From Microvirga sp052114605 (GTDB lineage: Bacteria; Pseudomonadota; Alphaproteobacteria; Rhizobiales; Beijerinckiaceae): 64,000 nucleotides of DNA. Shown in pieces: positions 51,581-59,261 of this stretch. A program made the translations under genes and the position numbers. Position 1 is the first letter of the stretch. Each line of letters begins with the position of its first letter. The stretch covers positions 248,001 through 312,000 of the forward strand of contig NZ_JBFRFB010000003.1 of NCBI RefSeq assembly GCF_052114605.1, given 5' to 3'. The notes under the pieces are model-generated. The model saw nothing but the letters and a program-made list of their open reading frames with translations. It was not told the origin of the DNA and made no database searches.

Positions 51581-52000
51581 ATGACAGACATCGTTATCGA
51601 TGAGGGTTATCGACCGACAGAAGACGAGCCCTTCATGAATGAACGGCAGAAGGAGTATTTCCGGCGAAAGCTCATTCGCTGGAAAAGCGATATCCTCAAA
51701 GAGGCTCAGGAAACTCTGGCAACCTTGCAGAGCGAAAATGAGAATCATCCCGATCTTGCCGATCGGGCCTCTTCGGAAACGGACCGGGCCATCGAACTTC
51801 GTGCCCGCGACCGGCAGCGCAAGCTGATCGCCAAGATCGACGCGGCTCTCGCACGCATCGAAGACGGCTCTTACGGATATTGCGAGGAAACCGGAGATCC
51901 GATTTCCCTCAAGCGCCTCGAGGCTCGCCCCATCGCGACCCTCTCGCTGGAGGCTCAGGAGCGCCACGAGCGCAATGAGCGGGTCTATCGGGACGACTGA
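51581..52000 (+). CDS. dksA: RNA polymerase-binding transcription factor DksA
   Basis: Cytoplasmic partner of ppGpp that adjusts transcription by inserting its coiled-coil into the RNA polymerase secondary channel (139 aa). The coiled-coil tip has Asp58, Asp61 and Ala63 in DLADRASS, matching the D-x2-DRA tip of E. coli DksA. The zinc finger is reduced: only Cys101 (GYCEETG) remains, the other three cysteine positions being Thr, Ser and Ala. This is usual in alphaproteobacterial DksA and does not mean inactivity. The ATG at 51581 is chosen over a TTG-extended frame from 51518. A bidirectional terminator follows. Confidence 0.92.
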   Translation: MTDIVIDEGYRPTEDEPFMNERQKEYFRRKLIRWKSDILKEAQETLATLQSENENHPDLADRASSETDRAIELRARDRQRKLIAKIDAALARIEDGSYGYCEETGDPISLKRLEARPIATLSLEAQERHERNERVYRDD

Positions 52001-52039
52001 ATTTCCGCCTTCATTCCAAAAGCAAACCTTCCAAAAACA

Positions 52040-52067
52040 AAAAGGGCTCCGGTGACGGAGCCCTTTT
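52040..52067. terminator. Bidirectional rho-independent terminator
   Basis: Stem AAAAGGGCTCCG (52040-52051) with CGGAGCCCTTTT (52056-52067), loop GTGA, A run before and T run after. It separates the convergent dksA and FliO-like genes. Confidence 0.85.
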
Positions 52068-52088
52068 TCATTGATGGGATTGAAGAGT

Positions 52089-53351
52089 TCAGCTCTTCTT
52101 GCTCGTATCGACCGGGCGTCCGAGCAAGCGGGCAAATTCCGCTTCGATCTCCTCGACGGAGAATGGATCACCCGCCTTGTCCTTCGATCCCGCCTCGGCC
52201 GGCTGCGGTGGCAGGGGAGCGGGCCGGACAGGCTCGGGACGGACGGGCTCGGGAGCTTGGCGTGGGGCTTCCGGCTGCTGGCCCTCATCCTGCTCCTCGA
52301 CCAGATCCTCCTCGGGCTCCTCCTCATAAGCGGCCAGAGGCTCGCCGATGGGGCCGGGCTCAAGGAAATCGTCATCCTCAACGTCGTCGTAATCCGTGTC
52401 GTTCGCAGCAGGTGCGATGGGACCCATCTGCGGGGGCGTCACTGGGGCAGACGGACGTTTCAGGGCTTCTTCGAGCTGCCTGGCCATGTTCGAAAGAGCG
52501 ATCGGATCGGCTCCGCTCCTCTCCGCGGGAGCGGGCGGCTCGACCGGAGTGGGCTGGAAGGGTCTGACAGGCTCGGACGGGACGGGAGTCGCTGGGGGCG
52601 TCACGGGCAGAACCGGCGCAGTCGTGGGCGTTGCCCGGGACTGGAACGGGGGAGGCGTGGGCGGGGTGAAGGCCGGGCGAGGCTCCGGACGCTCCACAAC
52701 CGGCTCGGGCGCGGGAACGCTCGGGAAGACGGGAGGCCTGGCCTCGGCCCGAAGGCCCTGCACCACCGGATTGGCGGAAACGCTCACCGCATCCGGCTTA
52801 AGAATGGGCTCGGGCGCCAACGGGGCGTGGGGAGGGGGAACCGGCGCGCTGATCGAGGTGACGGGAGCCAGCTCCTCGTCCGCATCCGAATCCTCGTTGG
52901 GACGACGCACGAAGGCACCGAGCTGGGCTGCCAGCTGCGCCTCGATGGACGGACGGCCGTTCGTCTCGACCTGCGGAACGCGCGGAGCCTGATCCAGCTG
53001 GGGCTCGAACCGCTCGGGGACGGGCTCGCTGGCCGGGGCCGGAATGCGGGCACCGGCCACGCGCACGATGTTGGTCTCGATGACCACGTCGTTGGGTCCA
53101 CCGATCAGGAGAAGATGTTCGACATTGTCACGACGCAGCAGAAGAAGCTGGCGCTGACGGTCGAGGTCGTAAACGTCGACAATTCCAAGCCGGGGCTGGC
53201 GGCTGCGCGAACGGTCGCTGCCCGGCATCATGAGCCGCGCGCCGGTGAGCTTGCGCAGCACCAGTCCGAACAATGCAACCAGGGCCAGGATGATCGCGAA
53301 TGCGACCACGAAGAGGACAGCCCGCGACTCGGTACCAAAAAGAGATGACAC
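52089..53351 (-). CDS. FliO-like membrane protein with a long proline-rich tail
   Basis: 420-residue protein. Residues 1-40 hold one membrane helix (AVLFVVAFAIILALVALFGLVLRKL). Residues 50-95 are the FliO signature (LGIVDVYDLDRQRQLLLLRRDNVEHLLLIGGPNDVVIET). The remaining 320 residues are a low-complexity Pro/Glu/Ala-rich region with an acidic stretch (DDVEDDDFLEPGP) and a short conserved end. FliO assists assembly of the flagellar export gate, but is normally near 120-180 residues; no other flagellar gene is in the window. A CtrA box lies 86 bases upstream of the ATG. It may be flagellar or a moonlighting relative. Confidence 0.72.
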   Translation of the reverse strand: MSSLFGTESRAVLFVVAFAIILALVALFGLVLRKLTGARLMMPGSDRSRSRQPRLGIVDVYDLDRQRQLLLLRRDNVEHLLLIGGPNDVVIETNIVRVAGARIPAPASEPVPERFEPQLDQAPRVPQVETNGRPSIEAQLAAQLGAFVRRPNEDSDADEELAPVTSISAPVPPPHAPLAPEPILKPDAVSVSANPVVQGLRAEARPPVFPSVPAPEPVVERPEPRPAFTPPTPPPFQSRATPTTAPVLPVTPPATPVPSEPVRPFQPTPVEPPAPAERSGADPIALSNMARQLEEALKRPSAPVTPPQMGPIAPAANDTDYDDVEDDDFLEPGPIGEPLAAYEEEPEEDLVEEQDEGQQPEAPRQAPEPVRPEPVRPAPLPPQPAEAGSKDKAGDPFSVEEIEAEFARLLGRPVDTSKKS

Positions 53352-53892
53352 GATGAACTCTCAAGCCTTGTGGGGGCCTTTACAGGCCAGTTCTGTGTTG
53401 GTTGTACCACATTGACGGTTAAAGCCAGCCGCAAGGTTAACAGATGGTTAACGGTGTGGATGAGTGAACCATTAAACCCTTCACGAAAAGGTAATCCGTC
53501 ACATTATCTCTGCACTCCAGGCATTACGAGCCTGAACGGCAATGTGGTAAGCGATGAGAGAAAGCTTATTTTCCCGCAAAATGCCAATTTCAGGGCAAGG
53601 TTTGGTTACGATGCAGCGTTAGGGCATGGAGTTTGCCTGCAGAAACCATCGCCTGAACGTGAGAAACTTATGAGAACGGTGCCGATCCACGTTGGGCGAA
53701 TAAGGTGCCAATAGAACTGCGCCCGTCATGAACGGTTCCTCTCCCGCACAGCCTTTTCCCGGAATCCCCCTTGATGCCGCTTTAGAGGTCAATCAATACA
53801 TTCAGTGTAGGGCGAGCACGAAAGGTTAACGGTCGGATGCGATCCTGCAGCCGGTGCCGGCATACCCGCCTTCCCGAAAGATAGAGAAGTTC
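53352..53892. other. Divergent intergenic region between the FliO-like gene and cckA
   Basis: 541 bases with no supported gene. An open frame at 53370-53714 lacks a ribosome-binding site and recognisable protein character. The region contains a consensus CtrA box at 53437-53452, several single TTAA sites (53419-53422, 53472-53475, 53826-53829), and presumably both divergent promoters. Confidence 0.6.
53437..53452 (-). promoter_or_regulatory. CtrA-binding site (full consensus TTAA-N7-TTAAC)
   Basis: TTAACAGATGGTTAAC contains TTAA (53437-53440), seven bases, TTAA (53448-53451) and C (53452). It is an exact fit to the CtrA half-site pair. It lies 86 bases upstream of the FliO-like ATG and about 440 upstream of cckA. 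CckA phosphorylates CtrA through ChpT, so a feedback loop is conceivable. Confidence 0.65.
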
Positions 53893-56418
53893 ATGGCTCA
53901 CGAAGGCGATATGCCGAAGGGCTCCACCATCGACCGCTCCGACCGCCCCGGCCATATCGGCTGGGTTTTGCTGCTTGCGGGTCTTCTGGTGTGTGCGGTG
54001 CTGGCCCTGCGGGTTCTCGGCAGCGATGAGGCGCAGCTGCTGATCCTGGGCCTTCTCGCCTTTTTCGCCATGGCCGGCGTGTTCTTCCTGTTCGCGCTCG
54101 CCATCGGCGTGATCCAGTTCGCAGGGCAGGTGGCCCGCAACGACATTACCAAGCTCATGTCCGACACGTCGGGCGAGGGGCTTGCCGTGATCGAGGACGA
54201 TGGCCGCATCGTCTATGCCAACCAGACCTATATGTCGCTCGCCGGCTCGAATGGCGGCGATGTCCGTCCCGTCGAGAGGCTGTTCCTGGGAGCGCCCGAG
54301 GTCTCGGAGGCTATCTATCGTCTTGCGCAGGCCGCGCGCGAGCATCGCACGGGCACGGAGGAGATCCGCCTGTCGCCTTCGCTCGACGGTGCGCAGGAAT
54401 TTGGCTGGTATCGCGTGCGCGTGCGGCCCGTACCGCGCCCGGGCCGTCGCGAGGCGACCCTGTGGAGCATCGCCGACATTACGCATGAGCGCGAGCGCCA
54501 GGAGAACGTCTTCCAGGAGCTTCAGCATGCCATCGATTATCTAGATCACGCGCCAGCGGGCTTCCTCTCCATCGATCCCAACGGCTCGATCATCTATCTG
54601 AATGCGACGCTCGCCACCTGGCTCGATTACGATCTCGCCCAGGTCGGCTCCGGCGGCCTGAATCTCGCCGACATCCTGCCGCGCAACGTGGTGGCGATGA
54701 TGACCTCGTTTACCGGCGAACCGGGCAACGTGCGCACGGAAAATTTCGATCTGGATCTTCGCCGCCGCAACGGCCAGTTCCTGCCGGTGCGCCTCTATCA
54801 CCGCATCGCCTTCGGCCAGGACGGGCGGATGGGAGCCTCGCGCACCCTCGTCCTCAACCGCTCTCCCGGCGTCGAGGTGGACGAGGGCCAGCGCGCGGCG
54901 GAAGTGCGCTTCGTGCGCTTCTTCAACAACACGCCCATCGCGATTGCGACCGTCAACCGGTCGGGCCGGATCGTTCATGCGAACGTTCCCTTCTCCAAAC
55001 TCTTCGGCACGCTGCCGCGCAGCGGCGAGGGCGAGGGGCCTTCGATCCTCGGCAGGTTCCGCGAAGCCGCGCCCATCGAAGCGGCGCTCAAGGCGGCAGC
55101 CGAGAACAAGGGCGATATCCCCCCGCTCGAATTGCAGACGGCGGGCGAGAACGGCGGCTCGGTCCGCGTCTGGGTGACGCCTGCGGGCGACACGGGCACG
55201 GAGAGCGAGACGGCGATCATCTATGCGCTCGACACGACGGATTTCCGAAAGGTCGAGGAGCAGCTCGCGCAATCGCAGAAGATGAACGCGGTCGGCCAGC
55301 TCGCGGGCGGCGTGGCGCATGATTTCAACAACGTGCTCCAGGCGATCATCGGCTACAGCGACCTGCTGCTCGCCAATCATCGCCCCACAGACCCGTCCTT
55401 CCAAGACATCATGCAGATCAAGCAGAACGCGAACCGGGCCGCGAGCCTCGTGCGTCAGTTGCTCGCCTTCTCGCGCCGCCAGACCCTGCGGCCGGAGGTG
55501 CTCAACCTCAATGACCGGCTCTACGACCTCTCCATGCTGCTGAAGCGCCTGCTCGGCGAGCGGGTTGAGCTCGATCTCAGCCACGGGCGTGACCTGTGGT
55601 TCGTGAAGGCCGACGTGAACCAGTTCGAGCAGGTGGTGGTGAACCTCGCGGTCAATGCCCGCGATGCCATGCCGGACGGCGGCAAGCTCGCGATCCGCAC
55701 CGCCAATGTCTCAGAGCAGGAGGCCGCAAGCCTCAATGTCAGCGCCATGCCGGCGGCTGAATATGTGCTGGTCGAAGTATCCGATACCGGCAGCGGCATG
55801 ACGCCGGAAGTTCTGGACAAGATCTTCGAGCCCTTCTTCACCACGAAGGAGGTCGGCAAGGGCACGGGCCTCGGACTCTCCACCGTCTTCGGCATCGTGA
55901 AGCAATCCGGCGGCTACATCGACGTCAATTCGAAGCCGGGCGGTGGCACTACCTTCAGCATTTACCTGCCGCGCCACATACCGGCTGCGCAGGAGCTGCC
56001 GGAGGAGCCGAAGGCCGACGAACCGAAGAAGCCCGCCGCCGACATGACGGGGCAGGGCACGATTCTCCTGGTGGAGGACGAAGACCCGGTGCGCGCCGTG
56101 AACGCGCGTGCCTTGAGCGCGCGCGGCTATACGGTATTGGAAGCAGCGTCGGGCATCGAGGCCATGGAGATCATCGCAGAGCGCGGCGCGCCGGTGGACC
56201 TTGTGGTCTCCGACGTGGTGATGCCGGAAATGGACGGCCCCACGCTTTTAGGCGAATTGCGCAAGCTCTACCCGGATCTGAAGGTGATCTTCGTTTCCGG
56301 CTACGCGGAGGAAGCCTTCCGCAAGAACCTGCCGGAAGGGGAGGAGTTCAACTTCCTGCCCAAACCCTTCAGCCTGCGTCAGCTTGTCGAGACAGTGAAG
56401 CAGGTTATCGGGCAGTAA
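53893..56418 (+). CDS. cckA: Cell cycle hybrid histidine kinase CckA
   Basis: Membrane-bound bifunctional kinase/phosphatase (841 aa) at the top of the CckA-ChpT-CtrA/CpdR relay. Two helices lie in the first 100 residues (WVLLLAGLLVCAVLALRV, GLLAFFAMAGVFFLFALAIGV). PAS-like regions follow (about 110-210, 240-350 and 360-460). The HisKA H-box has His476 in GGVAHDFNN, the HATPase domain ends with the G2 box GTGLGLSTVFGIVKQSGG, and the receiver domain has the phosphoacceptor Asp774 in VSDVVMPEMDG. ATG 53893 is preferred over GTG 53854. The single-receiver end distinguishes it from longer hybrid kinases. Confidence 0.93.
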   Translation: MAHEGDMPKGSTIDRSDRPGHIGWVLLLAGLLVCAVLALRVLGSDEAQLLILGLLAFFAMAGVFFLFALAIGVIQFAGQVARNDITKLMSDTSGEGLAVIEDDGRIVYANQTYMSLAGSNGGDVRPVERLFLGAPEVSEAIYRLAQAAREHRTGTEEIRLSPSLDGAQEFGWYRVRVRPVPRPGRREATLWSIADITHERERQENVFQELQHAIDYLDHAPAGFLSIDPNGSIIYLNATLATWLDYDLAQVGSGGLNLADILPRNVVAMMTSFTGEPGNVRTENFDLDLRRRNGQFLPVRLYHRIAFGQDGRMGASRTLVLNRSPGVEVDEGQRAAEVRFVRFFNNTPIAIATVNRSGRIVHANVPFSKLFGTLPRSGEGEGPSILGRFREAAPIEAALKAAAENKGDIPPLELQTAGENGGSVRVWVTPAGDTGTESETAIIYALDTTDFRKVEEQLAQSQKMNAVGQLAGGVAHDFNNVLQAIIGYSDLLLANHRPTDPSFQDIMQIKQNANRAASLVRQLLAFSRRQTLRPEVLNLNDRLYDLSMLLKRLLGERVELDLSHGRDLWFVKADVNQFEQVVVNLAVNARDAMPDGGKLAIRTANVSEQEAASLNVSAMPAAEYVLVEVSDTGSGMTPEVLDKIFEPFFTTKEVGKGTGLGLSTVFGIVKQSGGYIDVNSKPGGGTTFSIYLPRHIPAAQELPEEPKADEPKKPAADMTGQGTILLVEDEDPVRAVNARALSARGYTVLEAASGIEAMEIIAERGAPVDLVVSDVVMPEMDGPTLLGELRKLYPDLKVIFVSGYAEEAFRKNLPEGEEFNFLPKPFSLRQLVETVKQVIGQ

Positions 56419-56529
56419 GGCTTGAACGAGCCGGGAAGTGTGGTGATGAAATTCGTCTAAAGCCTCTGGACAATCCCAGGCAGGGCAACGAAACTACGTT
56501 TCCCTTCTCTGGAAAAAGTTGTGTAGACT

Positions 56530-56994
56530 ATGAGCGCTCGCAAAGTGCTTTCTCATCTCAGGCTCGCACTCCTGGTCCTCCTTTTATCATCGTTCACCGC
56601 AGTAGCTCCTTCTGCTCGCCCTTTCCTCGACTCCCATGCTTGCCGAGGAGTTGTGGAAGGAGTGATGAAAGGGGACCTCGAAGCCGCTATTGCAGCCATC
56701 AATCCGGAAGCCTCCGATGTCGATGAGCTAAAGAATGCCATCACAAAGATGACAAACGCTTTAAACGGGGTCTTCCAGGACAAGACGCCTCGCTTGGAGC
56801 GGACCTTGCCTGACATTAGCGTGAATAATTACCCGACTTCTCTCCAGATCTGGAGCTTCGGTGACAAGGAGGTCCATTTCGTGGGCTGCGTCCTACTGCC
56901 AAGGCGAAAAGCCGCGCAGATCTATCTGCAACTTCATCCCATAGTTGATGATCTGGTCAAAGGCTTAAAGACCAACCTCGACAAATCCAACTGA
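56530..56994 (+). CDS. Secreted small protein of unknown function
   Basis: 154-residue protein with a signal peptide (LRLALLVLLLSSFTAVAPSARP). The mature part has two conserved-looking cysteines (HACRGVV and FVGCVLL) that could form a disulfide, and no recognised domain. It lies between cckA and recA, in sequence of lower GC than its neighbours. Function unknown. Confidence 0.7.
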   Translation: MSARKVLSHLRLALLVLLLSSFTAVAPSARPFLDSHACRGVVEGVMKGDLEAAIAAINPEASDVDELKNAITKMTNALNGVFQDKTPRLERTLPDISVNNYPTSLQIWSFGDKEVHFVGCVLLPRRKAAQIYLQLHPIVDDLVKGLKTNLDKSN

Positions 56995-57061
56995 GCAAGC
57001 CTGAGAATGGGGAAGGGCCTTTGGGCATTTCTCAACGAGGCTTCCTTTTATTCTCATTTTA

Positions 57062-57076
57062 GAACAAAAAAAGAAC
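57062..57076 (-). promoter_or_regulatory. SOS box (LexA-binding site) of recA
   Basis: GAACAAAAAAAGAAC is GAAC-N7-GAAC, the alphaproteobacterial LexA operator. It is centred about 94 bases upstream of the recA ATG, just before a possible promoter (TTGCGG at 57077-57082 and ACATAT at 57100-57105, 17 bases apart). The position fits classical LexA repression of recA. Confidence 0.85.
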
Positions 57077-57162
57077 TTGCGGACAGGAACAAAGTGAGTA
57101 CATATATCTTCTCAACACCGCGTTGAGATTCACTCCTCCTCCTGCCATAAGGGTGTCTGGTC

Positions 57163-58260
57163 ATGTCGCAGTCTTCTCTGAGACTGGTGGAAAATACATC
57201 AATGGATAAAGACAAATCGAAAGCTCTCGACGCGGCGCTCTCCCAGATCGAGCGTGCCTTCGGCAAGGGCTCGATCATGCGGCTCGGCAAGGGGCAGCAG
57301 CCGGTGGAAATCGAAACCGTCTCGACGGGTTCGCTCGGCCTCGATATCGCGCTCGGCGTGGGCGGACTGCCCCGCGGCCGCGTCATCGAGATCTACGGGC
57401 CGGAATCGTCCGGTAAGACCACGCTGGCGCTGCACACCATCGCCGAAGCCCAGAAAAAGGGCGGCGTCTGCGCCTTCGTGGACGCGGAGCACGCACTCGA
57501 CCCCGTTTATGCCCGTAAGCTCGGCGTCAACCTGGACGATCTCCTGATCTCCCAGCCCGATACCGGCGAGCAGGCGCTTGAGATCTGCGACACGCTGGTC
57601 CGCTCCGGCGCGGTCGACGTGCTGGTCGTCGACTCGGTGGCGGCTCTGACCCCGAAGGCTGAGCTCGACGGCGAGATGGGCGACGTTCAGCCGGGCCTCC
57701 AGGCCCGTCTCATGAGCCAGGCCCTGCGCAAGCTCACCGGCTCGATCTCGCGCTCGAAGACGATGGTGATCTTCATCAACCAGATCCGCATGAAGATCGG
57801 CGTCATGTATGGCTCGCCTGAGACGACCACGGGCGGCAATGCGCTGAAGTTCTACGCTTCGGTCCGTCTCGACATCCGCCGCGTCTCGACCCTGAAGGAT
57901 CGCGACGATCCGATCGGCAACTCGGTCCGCGTCAAGGTCGTCAAGAACAAGGTCGCTCCCCCCTTCAAGCAGGTCGAGTTCGACATCATGTTCGGTGAGG
58001 GCGTCTCCAAGGTGGGCGAACTCATCGATCTCGGCGTCAAGGCCGGCATCGTCGACAAGTCCGGCGCCTGGTTCTCCTACGACAGCCAGCGCCTCGGCCA
58101 GGGCCGCGAGAACTCCAAGCAGTTCCTGCGCGACAATCCTGAGATCGCAGGCAAGATCGAGGCCCTCATCCGCCAGAATTCCGGCCTGCTTGCCGACCGT
58201 ATCCTGGACCAAGCGACCCCGACCGCCGAGGACCTGGATGAAGGTTCCGCCGACGATTGA
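57163..58260 (+). CDS. recA: Recombinase RecA
   Basis: Cytoplasmic recombinase (365 aa) for homologous recombination and SOS induction. Walker A GPESSGKT is at residues 79-86, Walker B VLVVDSVAALTP near 148-159, and the L2 DNA-binding loop INQIRMKIGVMYGSPETTTGGNALKF is present. The N-terminal MSQSSLRLVENTS is the usual alphaproteobacterial start. It is preceded by an SOS box and followed by two hairpins. Confidence 0.97.
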   Translation: MSQSSLRLVENTSMDKDKSKALDAALSQIERAFGKGSIMRLGKGQQPVEIETVSTGSLGLDIALGVGGLPRGRVIEIYGPESSGKTTLALHTIAEAQKKGGVCAFVDAEHALDPVYARKLGVNLDDLLISQPDTGEQALEICDTLVRSGAVDVLVVDSVAALTPKAELDGEMGDVQPGLQARLMSQALRKLTGSISRSKTMVIFINQIRMKIGVMYGSPETTTGGNALKFYASVRLDIRRVSTLKDRDDPIGNSVRVKVVKNKVAPPFKQVEFDIMFGEGVSKVGELIDLGVKAGIVDKSGAWFSYDSQRLGQGRENSKQFLRDNPEIAGKIEALIRQNSGLLADRILDQATPTAEDLDEGSADD

Positions 58261-58302
58261 TGCATGGCCGGATAAGTGAAATCCGGTTATCCGGGCCATG
58301 CA
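58261..58302 (+). terminator. Hairpin directly after recA
   Basis: TGCATGGCC (58261-58269) pairs perfectly with GGCCATGCA (58294-58302), and GGATAA (58270-58275) with TTATCC (58287-58292), with one bulge. It begins at the base after the recA stop. There is no T tract, so it may stabilise the mRNA 3' end rather than terminate. Confidence 0.6.
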
Positions 58303-58340
58303 CAGAAGAGGTTTGCTCTCCTTCAAGGGCAAAGGAAGGG

Positions 58341-58369
58341 CCGTCGCGAGAGATCGCGGCGGTCTTTTT
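58341..58369 (+). terminator. Rho-independent terminator of recA
   Basis: CCGTCGCGA (58341-58349) pairs with TCGCGGCGG (58354-58362), loop GAGA, one U-G pair, followed by TCTTTTT. It is the second hairpin after recA. Confidence 0.8.
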
Positions 58370-58480
58370 CGTTTGGTGGGCAATATCCTGATATATGCTC
58401 ATTGGAAGCAAGTTCATATTCCTATTGCCGTTGTAATTGTGTAACCTGCAGCCTGTATAAGCTGCGTTGGGACGGGTTAC

Positions 58481-59074
58481 ATGAAAGCCGCTGATCTTGA
58501 GACGGGACTTGCTCGTAAAATCTCCTCTCTAGAGACCTCATTAGCTCGAATACAATGGCGCTTGCATATTCCTCGTGTGGATTATCCGCCATTTATAGCG
58601 GCTCAAAAAATTATTTCCGCTCAGTTGCGAGCAAAATCGCATAAGCCTGTTCTTGTTCTTAAGCTGATTATTTGGATAGCGGTTTTTCTTGCTACGCTTT
58701 ATGTCACGCAAAATTACAATGATGATTTCGTTTTAGGAATTATTATTACGATTTTTGCAGTTATTTCTGCTTTCTGTTTGTTTCTGTTTGGCAATGCTCG
58801 ATCAATATACAAGGCTCTTTATGAGGCGCGTTGTGATCTGCCTTGTGACCTCCTGTTTAGAGAAGGTGGAGTGCTGATGCTCTCGGACTTCGGTACTCAG
58901 CTATTCCCTTGGGATGGTATGGAGGAGTTTCTCGAAGACCGGCACGGCCGGTACCTCGTGTCGAAGTACATCACGGTTCTGATGCTTCCCAAAGCCATCC
59001 TGAATCAGTATCCAGATGCAAGTGCGCTCATCGCTTTCATCGGCCAGAAGACTACTCGCTCTGGCAGTGCCTGA
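58481..59074 (+). CDS. YcxB-like membrane protein in AT-rich sequence
   Basis: 197-residue protein. Residues 1-58 are polar and helical. Two membrane helices lie at about 59-78 and 85-108 (VLKLIIWIAVFLATLYV; GIIITIFAVISAFCLFLFG). The last 75 residues (LFREGGVLMLSDFGTQLFPWDGMEEFLEDRHGRYL ... LPKAIL) resemble the YcxB-like C-terminal domain. The gene is clearly more AT-rich than recA and alaS on either side and uses codons such as TTA, AAA and ATA that are rare in this window, which suggests recent acquisition. Function unknown. Confidence 0.7.
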   Translation: MKAADLETGLARKISSLETSLARIQWRLHIPRVDYPPFIAAQKIISAQLRAKSHKPVLVLKLIIWIAVFLATLYVTQNYNDDFVLGIIITIFAVISAFCLFLFGNARSIYKALYEARCDLPCDLLFREGGVLMLSDFGTQLFPWDGMEEFLEDRHGRYLVSKYITVLMLPKAILNQYPDASALIAFIGQKTTRSGSA

Positions 59075-59261
59075 ACTCAATGCTTTCACTTTAGAGTATA
59101 AATGATAGCGGCGCCCTTATCCTCTTCTGCTCCGGAAAATGGGAGGGGGTGGAATAAGACGCCGCGCCGCCTCGACAGAGGGGCCGTGGACCGCTAAAAC
59201 CGGCCTTCATCAAGAGATTACCGGGCCCGAAAAGCCCTCCAATTCCCGAGTTTGAGAACCC

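Noticed and set aside
51518..52000. DksA read from the TTG at 51518 (160 residues)
   Set aside because: The extra 21 residues are not part of the family, and the TTG overlaps a likely promoter element; ATG 51581 gives the normal N-terminus.
53370..53714. A 114-codon open frame in the cckA upstream region
   Set aside because: No ribosome-binding site, no recognisable protein character, and the region contains the CtrA box and divergent promoters.
58261..58302. Hairpin after recA considered a riboswitch or small RNA
   Set aside because: It starts at the base after the stop codon, is short and is followed by a second terminator hairpin, so a 3' end structure explains it better.
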